From JAAYDH01 sp964345825 (GTDB lineage Bacteria > Bacillota_I > Bacilli_A > RFN20 > CAG-826): DNA of 14,216 bases. This document shows positions 1 to 6,878 of this stretch, piece after piece (the stretch's first letter is position 1; every line of letters begins with the position of its first letter). A program made the position numbers and the translations under genes. The notes under the pieces were generated by a model. That model did no database searches. It worked only from the letters and a program-made list of their open reading frames with translations, and was not told the DNA's origin. The stretch covers positions 1 through 14,216 of the forward strand of contig CAYFSI010000024.1 in NCBI GenBank assembly GCA_964345825.1. Direction: 5' to 3'.

Positions 1-190
1 GAGTTGGAAGTGGGAGAGACTTCCTCTACTTACCCAAGCTATTTTACTAATGTCGTATACGCATTATTATTTCGTCGAGAAAAACGATAAGCGCGTGGTT
101 ATTGATGTCGCGGTTAATCTCGCGAAAAAATATATCGATATCAAACAGTCACAATTCATCAACGCAATATTAGATGGGGTTCTCAAATAA
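1..190 (+). CDS. nusB: NusB transcription antitermination factor, 3' end only
   Basis: The gene enters from outside the window. The frame starting at base 2 gives 62 C-terminal residues and a TAA stop at 188-190. Near the start of the fragment is WKWERLPLLTQAILL, and near its end VVIDVAVNLAKKY followed by FINAILDGVLK. These match the last helices of the NusB fold, where the family has a conserved 'InEaVeLAkky...FVNgvLd' pattern. In known bacteria NusB binds boxA RNA together with S10 (NusE) and supports rRNA antitermination. The stop codon shares one base with the xseA start (TAATG), so the two genes are probably translationally coupled and cotranscribed. In Bacillus subtilis nusB also lies upstream of xseA, but with folD between them. 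Confidence 0.9.
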   Translation, partial: SWKWERLPLLTQAILLMSYTHYYFVEKNDKRVVIDVAVNLAKKYIDIKQSQFINAILDGVLK

Positions 191-1350
191 TGGATGTCGA
201 GAGAATTATTTACTCTGTAAATGATATCAATCAGTATGTCAAAGCAGTCTTATCCCAAGATGCAAAATTAAAATACATTCTAGTTAAAGGTGAGATATCA
301 AATTTCAAAAATGGTGCGGCAGGGCATCTTTATTTTTCTTTAAAAGATCAAAAATCCTTGATTGGAGCCGTGATGTTTGCTTCTTCTGCCTCTCATCTCA
401 ATTTTCAGCCTAAAAATGGCGATGAAGTCATTGTCTTAGCCTCTTTAGATGTCTACGCTGTTAGAGGCACTTATCAATTGATGTGCTATGAAATGCAAGA
501 AGTTGGTGCTGGAGCAATTCTTGTCGAACTAGAAAAACTGAAAAAGAAACTGCAAGCCGAAGGCTTATTCGATGCTTCTCGCAAAAAAGAAATCAATATC
601 TACCCAAATTCAATTGGAGTTATTACTGCCCCCAATAGTGCTGCTATTAAAGATATTCTAGCCAATATCAAGCGCCGCTATCCTATCGCTGATATCTATG
701 TCTTCTATAGTGCTGTCCAAGGCGATAACGCCATCAAAGAAATCCTTCGAGCTTTTGAAGAATCACAAAAATATCCTTTGGATACCCTCATCATCGGTCG
801 TGGAGGAGGATCAAGTGAAGACCTAAGCGCCTTTAACGATGAAAAAATTGTCAGAGCCGTGGCAAATAGCCGGATGCCAGTTATCTCTGCTGTTGGTCAT
901 GAAATAGATACTACTTTAGTAGATTACGTCGCTGATAAGCGTGCCAGCACTCCAACTGGTGCTGCTGAACTAGCCACTGTTGATAGACGTGAAATAGAGC
1001 AGCATTTCCAATATTGCTTAGATGACATGAAAAGCGCTATAGTTGAGAAACTCAACGATATGAGAGAGAATATCATTGATATCAAAGAACTCTTGAAAGA
1101 CACCTTATCTGATAAGTTGAATTACTTAGAGCAAGAAATAAAATGGCGAAAAGAGCAACTTAATGCTCTTAATCCAACCAGTATCCTCAATAGAGGATAT
1201 TCCATTACCTTAAATGAAAAAGGACAAGTGGTGGATGATGTCAAAAAGGTCAAACAAAATGAAACCATTACTACAATCGTAAGAAATGGAACAATAGTCA
1301 GCACTGTTAAGCAGAGTGAGGAAGAAAAAAATGAAAGAAAATCCAATTAG
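190..1350 (+). CDS. xseA: Exodeoxyribonuclease VII large subunit
   Basis: XseA is the catalytic subunit of exonuclease VII, which cuts single-stranded DNA from both ends into oligonucleotides together with several copies of XseB. The 386 residues show an N-terminal OB-fold DNA-binding domain (about 5-105), then the exonuclease domain. The latter carries VITAPNSAAIKDIL near 144-157, GRGGGSSEDLSAFN at 203-216 and GHEIDTTLVDYVADKRASTPT at 236-256, all family signatures. The tail keeps the conserved LNPTSILNRGYSI (about 327-339). The helical coiled-coil stretch between (about 262-325) is short. The protein is smaller than the roughly 450 residues of E. coli or B. subtilis XseA, with the loss in the arm that holds XseB. 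Its ATG overlaps the nusB stop by one base, and its last 20 bases overlap xseB. Confidence 0.96.
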   Translation: MDVERIIYSVNDINQYVKAVLSQDAKLKYILVKGEISNFKNGAAGHLYFSLKDQKSLIGAVMFASSASHLNFQPKNGDEVIVLASLDVYAVRGTYQLMCYEMQEVGAGAILVELEKLKKKLQAEGLFDASRKKEINIYPNSIGVITAPNSAAIKDILANIKRRYPIADIYVFYSAVQGDNAIKEILRAFEESQKYPLDTLIIGRGGGSSEDLSAFNDEKIVRAVANSRMPVISAVGHEIDTTLVDYVADKRASTPTGAAELATVDRREIEQHFQYCLDDMKSAIVEKLNDMRENIIDIKELLKDTLSDKLNYLEQEIKWRKEQLNALNPTSILNRGYSITLNEKGQVVDDVKKVKQNETITTIVRNGTIVSTVKQSEEEKNERKSN

Positions 1351-1525
1351 ATTCGAAGAAGAATTAAAAAGACTCGATGAAATCGTTTCCAAGATCTCAT
1401 CAAAAACTTTACCACTCGAAGAAAGCCTAAAACTTTATCAAGAAGGACAGGAAATCATCACTAACCTCAGCAAGGTGTTAAAAGAAGCAGAAACAAAAGT
1501 AGAAAAAGTAGTGGATATCAAATAA
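1331..1525 (+). CDS. xseB: Exodeoxyribonuclease VII small subunit
   Basis: This 64-residue protein is the helical partner of XseA. It begins MKENPIRFEEELKRLDEIV and contains the family core LPLEESLKLYQEGQEI, predicted to form two helices that pack on the XseA coiled-coil arm. The ATG at 1331 is chosen because GAGGAAG at 1318-1324 sits six bases upstream as a ribosome binding site and because the family signature begins right after it. A GTG at 1316 in the same frame would overlap that site and add a lysine-rich pentapeptide. The gene starts inside the end of xseA, so both subunits are made from one message. At 64 residues it is slightly short for the family (usually 70-85), in keeping with the short XseA arm. 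Confidence 0.93.
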   Translation: MKENPIRFEEELKRLDEIVSKISSKTLPLEESLKLYQEGQEIITNLSKVLKEAETKVEKVVDIK

Positions 1526-1538
1526 AAATTAATTTTGC

Positions 1539-1566
1539 TAGTAGTAAATTAGTAGAAAAATAGTAG
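1539..1566 (+). repeat. Three TAGTAG hexamers at exact 11-bp period before dxs
   Basis: TAGTAG occurs at 1539-1544, 1550-1555 and 1561-1566, each start exactly 11 bases after the last, separated by AT-only five-base spacers (TAAAT, AAAAA). The array ends two bases before the dxs ATG and takes the place of a normal ribosome binding site. Six-base direct repeats with five-base spacers are the geometry of OmpR/PhoB-family response regulator sites (PhoP and WalR in Bacillus), but the hexamer itself is not one of their known consensus sequences. The same period appears at 7464 and 11193. The regulatory role is inference. Confidence 0.6.
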
Positions 1567-1568
1567 AA

Positions 1569-3419
1569 ATGAAACAAAAAAATATTCAGCATATTGATTT
1601 ATCAAAAATACAAAATCCAGATTTTTTGAAAGATCTTTCTTACAAAGAATTGGATGTTTTAAGCGATGACATTTCCAAGCATATCATCCAAGTAACTTCT
1701 AAAAATGGTGGTCACTTGTCTTCTAATCTGGGAGTCGTGGATGCCACCATTGCCTTATGCCGTGTTTTTGATTTTACCAAGGATCGGCTGGTTTTTGATG
1801 TTGGCCATCAATGCTACACCTATAAGTTATTAACAGGTCGTTCTTTAGAACGTTTGAGACAAAAAGATGGGACTGCTGGATACCAAGATGTTAAAGAATC
1901 GATTTATGATCACTTTGAAGCTGGCCATAGTTCAACATCTATCAGTGTCGGCGTTGGTTTAGCCACTGCTCGAGATTTGAAAAAAGAAAAATATGATGTT
2001 GTATCCTTTATTGGCGATGCTTCCATTGTCAATGGTCTATCCTTTGAAGGCTTAAATGATGCAGGTCAAAATAATCATAAAATGATTATCGTTTTAAACG
2101 ATAATAATATGTCCATTTCGAAACCTGTTGGTGGATTATCCAAAGTGTTTCGCCGCTTTTCCACTTCAGCTTTCTATCGCCGTTCCAAACACTTCTTCCA
2201 ACGATTGATGTTAGGGAACCGACTCGGAAGAAAAATGTATTCCATTGGGGTGACCTTTAAAAACTGGTTTAAGAGACACATACTAAGGATTAATATTTTT
2301 GACTCCTTTGGCTTTTCTATTATTGGACCAGTTGATGGACATAACATAAAGGCGGTCGAAAAGGCTCTTCTCCGAGCCAAAAGGACCGATAAGTCGGTGG
2401 TTGTCTTTATTAAGACAATTAAAGGAAAAGGCTACAAATTGGCCGAAGAAGATGAAAAGGGTTTATGGCACGGAGTGCATGTCTTCAATCCTGACACTGG
2501 TGAACAGATGTATGAAAATGGGACTGGTTGGTCTCAAATCTATAACGATTACCTCGTCGAAGCAATGAAAGAACACGAGAACGCGGTGACCATCGTTCCA
2601 GCAACTGGTTATGGTAGTCATCTTTCAGAAGTGTTTTCCAAATTCCCAGATCGATGCATTGATGTCGGCATAGCCGAAGAACACGCAGTGACAATGGCGG
2701 GAGGTTTGTCCATCAGTGGATTCCACCCCATTATTTCGATTTATTCGACTTTCTTGCAGAGAGCATATGATCAAGTTAATCATGATTTAGCGAGGGTTGA
2801 ACTCAATGCGACGTTTTTAATTGATCGCAGCGGTTTAGTAGGAAAAGATGGCAATTCCCATCAAGGAATCTTTGATCAATCTTTCTTAATTGGTATGCCA
2901 AACACTGTCGTGACCATGGCGTCAACCCCTGAAGAAGCTCGCGCCTTGTTAGAAGAATCATTCAATAAGCATGGAGTTTTCTGTATTCGCTATCCCAAAG
3001 AGAGGGTTTTCCACTATCATCAGCCGATGGAAACCACCACCATTCCCTTCGGGAAATGGAAAAAAGAGCTAAGTGGAGATAAAATTGCTATTGTCGGGGT
3101 TGGTCCAGAGGTTCACAAACTCAAACAATTACTTGAAGAAAACAATATTTCGCTTGCTTTATTCAATGCCATTTATCAAAAGCCAATTGACTTAGACGCT
3201 GTTAACGAATTATTGGCATATGAAAAAATCATCATTTACGATCCGTACGCGACCGAAAATGGTTTTTCTCAATCTTTAGCTTTGGAACTAATGAAAAGAA
3301 AATACAAAGGCGAAATTATTATCAAAGCTATTCCTGTTGTCTTTGTTAATCATGCATCAATTGAAGAACAAAAAAAGGAATTCTCTTTGCTTCCTGAAGA
3401 CATTATCAAAATTATCTAG
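1569..3419 (+). CDS. dxs: 1-deoxy-D-xylulose-5-phosphate synthase
   Basis: Dxs condenses pyruvate with glyceraldehyde 3-phosphate, using thiamine diphosphate, to make DXP. DXP is the entry to the MEP isoprenoid pathway and a precursor of thiamine and pyridoxal phosphate. The 616 residues have near-standard length. Visible sites are H49 in GGHLSSNLG, H80 in DVGHQCYTYKLLTGR, the ThDP motif from G149-D150 to N179-N180, E370 in DVGIAEEHAVTMAGG, and H431 in DGNSHQGIFD. E370 and H431 carry the same numbers as in the E. coli enzyme. The segment between the ThDP motif and GPVDGH (about 193-240) is poorly conserved, strongly basic and lacks acidic residues. There is no Shine-Dalgarno site; an in-frame TAA at 1545 rules out a longer start. 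In B. subtilis ispA lies between xseB and dxs; here it is absent. Confidence 0.96.
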   Translation: MKQKNIQHIDLSKIQNPDFLKDLSYKELDVLSDDISKHIIQVTSKNGGHLSSNLGVVDATIALCRVFDFTKDRLVFDVGHQCYTYKLLTGRSLERLRQKDGTAGYQDVKESIYDHFEAGHSSTSISVGVGLATARDLKKEKYDVVSFIGDASIVNGLSFEGLNDAGQNNHKMIIVLNDNNMSISKPVGGLSKVFRRFSTSAFYRRSKHFFQRLMLGNRLGRKMYSIGVTFKNWFKRHILRINIFDSFGFSIIGPVDGHNIKAVEKALLRAKRTDKSVVVFIKTIKGKGYKLAEEDEKGLWHGVHVFNPDTGEQMYENGTGWSQIYNDYLVEAMKEHENAVTIVPATGYGSHLSEVFSKFPDRCIDVGIAEEHAVTMAGGLSISGFHPIISIYSTFLQRAYDQVNHDLARVELNATFLIDRSGLVGKDGNSHQGIFDQSFLIGMPNTVVTMASTPEEARALLEESFNKHGVFCIRYPKERVFHYHQPMETTTIPFGKWKKELSGDKIAIVGVGPEVHKLKQLLEENNISLALFNAIYQKPIDLDAVNELLAYEKIIIYDPYATENGFSQSLALELMKRKYKGEIIIKAIPVVFVNHASIEEQKKEFSLLPEDIIKII

Positions 3420-3425
3420 TTTTGG

Positions 3426-3454
3426 TTAACATAATCTAATACATCGTTTACAAT
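3426..3454 (+). promoter_or_regulatory. Sigma-A-type promoter for dinB, nearly leaderless
   Basis: TTAACA (3426-3431) and TACAAT (3449-3454) each match the -35 and -10 consensus at five of six bases and are exactly 17 bases apart. The expected start point, about seven bases past the -10 box, falls near 3461-3463, only two to four bases before the dinB ATG at 3465. No Shine-Dalgarno sequence lies in the 15 bases before that ATG. The sequence supports the promoter; the leaderless message is inference. Confidence 0.55.
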
Positions 3455-3464
3455 ATTCTCATAG

Positions 3465-4652
3465 ATGGGCAAAGTTATCGTTCACATTGATTTAAATGCC
3501 TTCTTTGCTCGCGCCGAGGAAATTCGCGATCCGAGTTTAGAAGGAAAACCTGTCGCTATCGGTCATGATGGGCGTTCAGGCATTGTTTCAACTTGTTCTT
3601 ACGCGGCTCGAAAATTTGGAGTGCATAGTGGCATGCCAATGTTCATGGCCAAAGAACTGTGCCCTAACTTAATCATTAAACACGGCGATTATCGCTATTA
3701 TAGTGGCTTGTCCCGCTTGTTTTTCAAATTTGTGAAAAGATATACCCCCCTTGTCGAAATAGCTTCCGTAGACGAGTGTTTTGCTGATTTCACCGAAGTA
3801 GTGAAAAAAGTGGATGATGTTCCAGCGTTTTTTCTAAAAATGCAAAATGAACTATTTCGCAAAACCCAACTAAAATGTTCAATCGGAGTGGCAACCACAA
3901 AATTCTTAGCCAAAATGGGAAGTGATTATCAAAAGCCGATGGGCCTTACTTTTATTCGTAAGCGTGATATTCCTTCTATTTTATATCCTCTCGCGATTGA
4001 AAAAATGTATGGAATTGGCAAAAAGACCGCTCCCAGGTTGAAAAGCATTGGAATAAACACAATTGGAGATCTCGCTATTCGATGCGAGAACAATGATCCT
4101 GATTTAATTAATATCATGGGAAAGTTTTACCAAGTTATCAAAGATTGGATTAACGGACGTGGCTCTGATGTGATTGTTTCTGAACCTGAAGAACAAAAAT
4201 CAATCGGCAATTCTTCAACTTTTTATCACGATACGAATGATTTTAATGAAATTAAGCAAATGTTTGGGGAATTAGCCAAAGAAGTTTCTTCGCGAGCGAT
4301 TAAAGATAATAAGATGGGAACAACCGTTCAGATTGTCGTTAAAGAAGCTGACTTTGTTGTTCATAACAGGTCGCTGACTTTTGACAATCCGACGAATGAC
4401 TACAAGCAGATACTTGATATTGCTCTTAAACTATATGAAAAGAATTTCCTCTCGATGACTATTCGTCTTGTGGGAGTCACATTACAAAATCTAATCGATC
4501 CCAGAGACATGGCCATTCAAATATCGCTTTTTGATTTTGAAAAAGCTGAAGAAGATAACCGCACTCGATTGCTGATCAATGAATTGAACCGTCGGCTCAA
4601 GAAGGATTCCTTGATGCGAGCTTCCGAAGTTAATGTCAAAGAAAAGAAGTAA
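3465..4652 (+). CDS. dinB: DNA polymerase IV (Y-family translesion polymerase)
   Basis: This error-prone polymerase copies past damaged bases. The 395 residues show the Y-family palm acidic residues D9 (VHIDLNAFFARAEE) and D103-E104 (IASVDECFADFT). F14 is the likely steric gate against ribonucleotides. A helix-hairpin-helix thumb lies around MYGIGKKTAPRLKSIGI (181-197), followed by the little-finger domain to about 345. QISLF at 352-356 is a classical sliding-clamp-binding motif, followed by an extra lysine-rich tail of about 40 residues. The ATG at 3465 is fixed by an in-frame TAG directly upstream. It follows dxs by 45 bp with its own promoter. No canonical Bacillus-type LexA box (CGAAC-N4-GTTCG) is visible upstream, so damage control by that route is not supported here. 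A Xer gene follows after five bases. Confidence 0.94.
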   Translation: MGKVIVHIDLNAFFARAEEIRDPSLEGKPVAIGHDGRSGIVSTCSYAARKFGVHSGMPMFMAKELCPNLIIKHGDYRYYSGLSRLFFKFVKRYTPLVEIASVDECFADFTEVVKKVDDVPAFFLKMQNELFRKTQLKCSIGVATTKFLAKMGSDYQKPMGLTFIRKRDIPSILYPLAIEKMYGIGKKTAPRLKSIGINTIGDLAIRCENNDPDLINIMGKFYQVIKDWINGRGSDVIVSEPEEQKSIGNSSTFYHDTNDFNEIKQMFGELAKEVSSRAIKDNKMGTTVQIVVKEADFVVHNRSLTFDNPTNDYKQILDIALKLYEKNFLSMTIRLVGVTLQNLIDPRDMAIQISLFDFEKAEEDNRTRLLINELNRRLKKDSLMRASEVNVKEKK

Positions 4653-4657
4653 TAATT

Positions 4658-5539
4658 ATGGATATTAAAGACGCTATTGAACTATATGAGCAGTATATTC
4701 TCGCCGAGAAGGGATTATCGACTCTGACAGTAAAGTCCTACTTAGAAGATTTGAAACAATTTTTTGCTTTTTTTAATCAGCGAAAAAAAGTTGAAAACTT
4801 GCTAGGTACTGATTTGCTCGACTTTCTCCGTTATGAGTTTTCAATTGGCTTGTCGGCCTCCACAGCTTTAAGAAGACTTTCTTCTACTAAGAGTTTCTTT
4901 GTTTTTCTAAAAACCGAAGGTTATCTTCAAGATGAAATACCCAAAATTGAAACTCCAAAGAAGCCTGAGCATCTACCTCACTGCCTTTCCATCGAAGAAG
5001 TTGAACATCTTTTAGAGATGCCAAACACCGAGAAACCAGAAGGCATTAGAGACCAAGCTATGTTAGAGACGATGTATGCGACCGGTCTTCGAGTTAGCGA
5101 ACTTCTCAATCTCGAAAGAGGAAAAGTGAATCTCAAATCTGGGGTGGTCACTGTTTTTGGCAAAGGAGCCAAGGAAAGAAAAGTACCCCTTGGAGACTAC
5201 GCCATTGAATGTATCGCCCGTTACCTCGATGAAGTGCGATGCAAAAACAAAGGTAGAGATAGCAAATTTCTATTTCTAAATAGATATGGTGAACCATTGT
5301 CTCGGCAGTTCTTTTTTAAGCAAGTGAAAAAGTATGCTGAGTTAGCAGGAATTGAAGTATCCATTTCGCCTCACACCCTTCGCCATTGCTTCGCGACTCA
5401 TTTACTAGAAAACGGGGCGCAACTTGTTGCGGTTCAGGAGATGCTCGGTCATGCTCATATCGCTACTACGCAGATATATACTCATGTCTCCACAAAGAGG
5501 ATTTTGAGCGCTTATGATTTGTATATGAGGAAAAAGTAA
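4658..5539 (+). CDS. xerD: XerD-type tyrosine recombinase
   Basis: Xer recombinases resolve chromosome dimers at dif, near the replication terminus. The 293 residues contain an N-terminal core-binding (SAM-like) domain (about 1-88) and a C-terminal catalytic domain. All six expected catalytic residues are visible: R145 (ATGLRVSELLNL), K169 (FGKGAKER), H239 and R242 (HTLRHCFATHLL), H265 (EMLGHAHI) and Y274 (TTQIYTHV). Length and spacing fit E. coli XerD and B. subtilis RipX. XerD is preferred to XerC because the gene sits directly before deoB, as ripX sits before drm in B. subtilis. There is no sign of a phage or integron context. It starts five bases after dinB with only a weak purine-rich leader, so it is probably cotranscribed with and coupled to dinB. 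Confidence 0.88.
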   Translation: MDIKDAIELYEQYILAEKGLSTLTVKSYLEDLKQFFAFFNQRKKVENLLGTDLLDFLRYEFSIGLSASTALRRLSSTKSFFVFLKTEGYLQDEIPKIETPKKPEHLPHCLSIEEVEHLLEMPNTEKPEGIRDQAMLETMYATGLRVSELLNLERGKVNLKSGVVTVFGKGAKERKVPLGDYAIECIARYLDEVRCKNKGRDSKFLFLNRYGEPLSRQFFFKQVKKYAELAGIEVSISPHTLRHCFATHLLENGAQLVAVQEMLGHAHIATTQIYTHVSTKRILSAYDLYMRKK

Positions 5540-5541
5540 TT

Positions 5542-5547
5542 TATAAT
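5542..5547 (+). promoter_or_regulatory. Possible -10 box for deoB
   Basis: A perfect TATAAT lies two bases after the xerD stop. The -35 position (TTGTAT at 5519-5524, 17-base spacing) matches poorly, at three of six bases. A start near 5554 would leave a 20-base leader including the AAGGAGA ribosome binding site at 5561-5567. It may be a secondary promoter within the dinB-xerD-deoB unit. Confidence 0.3.
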
Positions 5548-5573
5548 AACTACGGTCAACAAGGAGAGATCTT

Positions 5574-6770
5574 ATGGCGCATAAATTTAAAAGAATATTT
5601 TTGATAGTTGCCGACTCTGTCGGCATTGGAGCCGAACCTGATGCAGAAAAATACGGGGATGCTGGTAGCAATACTCTCCTCCATATTTCGCAAGGAGTTA
5701 ACGGATTAAACATCCCTACTTTGAACGCGATGGGAATTAATGACCTAGCTCCAATTGTGGGAACGACAAAAGTTAAGCACCCACACTCATATGCCACAAC
5801 TGCTCGCGAAGAAAGCAATGGCAAAGACACGATGACTGGTCACTGGGAGATGATGGGTATTTATACCGAGAAGCCTTTCCAAACCTTTACTGACACTGGC
5901 TTTCCCCCTGAATTAATATCCGAGCTCGAAAAGAGAACCGGGCATAAAATCATTGGCAATTACTCCGCTTCCGGAACTGAGATTTTAAAAGAACTTGGTG
6001 AAGAGCAGATGAGAGATAATTCTCTCATTGTCTATACCTCTGCTGACAGCGTTTTACAAATCGCTGCTCACGAGGGAGTAACCGGTGTTCCAGAGTTATA
6101 CCGTTGCTGTGAAATTGCTCGTGAGTTATGTATGAGACCTGAATGGATGGTTGGACGTATTATTGCCAGACCATTCATCGGAACAAATGCCTCTAATTTT
6201 AAGAGAACTCCAAATCGTCATGATTTAACTTTAAAACCAGAAAAGCCAACGGTGATGAATATTTTAGAAGATAACGGCTTTATGACCACCTGTATTGGCA
6301 AAATCGGTGATATCTTTGATCAATATGGCGTCGTTAAGACCCAAAAGACCATTAGCAATGAAGATGGAATGGACAAAACCATTAGCCAAGCCAAATCGTT
6401 CGATTTTACTGGCCTCTGCTTTGTCAACTTAGTCGAATTTGATTCGGAATATGGCCATCGTCGTGATGTTCCTGGATACGCACAAGCCATTGAGAGATTC
6501 GATCTTCGCTTAAAGGAACTAATTGGAGTCCTCAAAGAGGATGACTTATTAATTGTCACTGCCGATCACGGAAATGACCCAACATGGCCAGGAACTGATC
6601 ACACCAGGGAAAGAGTTCCACTTATTATGTACTCCAAGTCTTTCACCAAAGGACGTCATATCGAAGAGAGAAGTTCGTTCGCTGATATGGGAGCAACAGT
6701 CCTGAAGAACTTTAAATTAACTAAGCCAAGCAATCTAATTGGCACACCAATCGACGAAATATTCGAATAA
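5574..6770 (+). CDS. deoB: Phosphopentomutase
   Basis: DeoB interconverts (deoxy)ribose 1-phosphate and 5-phosphate, feeding sugars from nucleoside phosphorolysis into central metabolism. It is a cytosolic, manganese-dependent member of the alkaline phosphatase superfamily. The 398 residues show the first metal aspartate D14 in IVADSVGIGAEPDA, the phospho-acceptor region KDTMTGHWEMMG with T86 as the likely phosphorylated threonine, the acidic cluster in EFDSEYGHRRDVPGY, and the metal-binding TADHGNDPTWPGTDHTRE near the C-terminus. The length is typical. AAGGAGA at 5561-5567 lies six bases before the ATG. The xerD-deoB order matches B. subtilis ripX-drm, although a purine nucleoside phosphorylase gene does not follow here. 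An intrinsic terminator follows the stop. Confidence 0.96.
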   Translation: MAHKFKRIFLIVADSVGIGAEPDAEKYGDAGSNTLLHISQGVNGLNIPTLNAMGINDLAPIVGTTKVKHPHSYATTAREESNGKDTMTGHWEMMGIYTEKPFQTFTDTGFPPELISELEKRTGHKIIGNYSASGTEILKELGEEQMRDNSLIVYTSADSVLQIAAHEGVTGVPELYRCCEIARELCMRPEWMVGRIIARPFIGTNASNFKRTPNRHDLTLKPEKPTVMNILEDNGFMTTCIGKIGDIFDQYGVVKTQKTISNEDGMDKTISQAKSFDFTGLCFVNLVEFDSEYGHRRDVPGYAQAIERFDLRLKELIGVLKEDDLLIVTADHGNDPTWPGTDHTRERVPLIMYSKSFTKGRHIEERSSFADMGATVLKNFKLTKPSNLIGTPIDEIFE

Positions 6771-6786
6771 TATTAATCAGTATTAT

Positions 6787-6815
6787 AAATAAGTAGGGCG
6801 CCTACTTATTTTTTT
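6787..6815 (+). terminator. Intrinsic terminator after deoB
   Basis: A perfect 11-bp stem, AAATAAGTAGG (6787-6797) with CCTACTTATTT (6801-6811), closes a three-base loop and runs into a T tract ending at 6815. It lies 16 bases past the deoB stop and should end the dinB-xerD-deoB transcript. The stem is nearly symmetric, but no transcript is expected from the other side. Confidence 0.88.
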
Positions 6816-6820
6816 ATCTA

Positions 6821-6840
6821 TTTTTGAAACTTTTTGAAAC
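6821..6840 (+). repeat. Tandem 10-bp direct repeat upstream of the PemK-like gene
   Basis: TTTTTGAAAC occurs twice without a gap (6821-6830 and 6831-6840). Each copy contains a -35-like TTGAAA. The repeat lies between the deoB terminator and the PemK-like gene, so it could be an operator or simply two overlapping -35 elements. Confidence 0.6.
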
Positions 6841-6852
6841 TTAATGGATAAC
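6824..6852 (+). promoter_or_regulatory. Candidate promoter of the PemK-like gene
   Basis: TTGAAA (6824-6829) and GATAAC (6847-6852) are 17 bases apart and match the consensus at five and four of six bases. A start near 6859 leaves a short leader that includes AGGAGGAA (6864-6871), seven bases before the ATG. A second pairing, TTGAAA 6834-6839 with TATATT 6858-6863, looks stronger by base match, but it would start the RNA inside or after the ribosome binding site. Confidence 0.35.
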
Positions 6853-6878
6853 TAAAGTATATTAGGAGGAACTTTATT

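Noticed and set aside
4658..5539. Xer-type recombinase as a sign of a mobile element
   Set aside because: It sits between dinB and deoB in a Bacillus-like order, with no attachment sites, transposon ends or cargo genes.
5405..5830. 141-codon minus-strand frame across the xerD end and deoB start
   Set aside because: It runs opposite two genes with intact catalytic motifs and their ribosome binding site; it is a by-product of codon usage.
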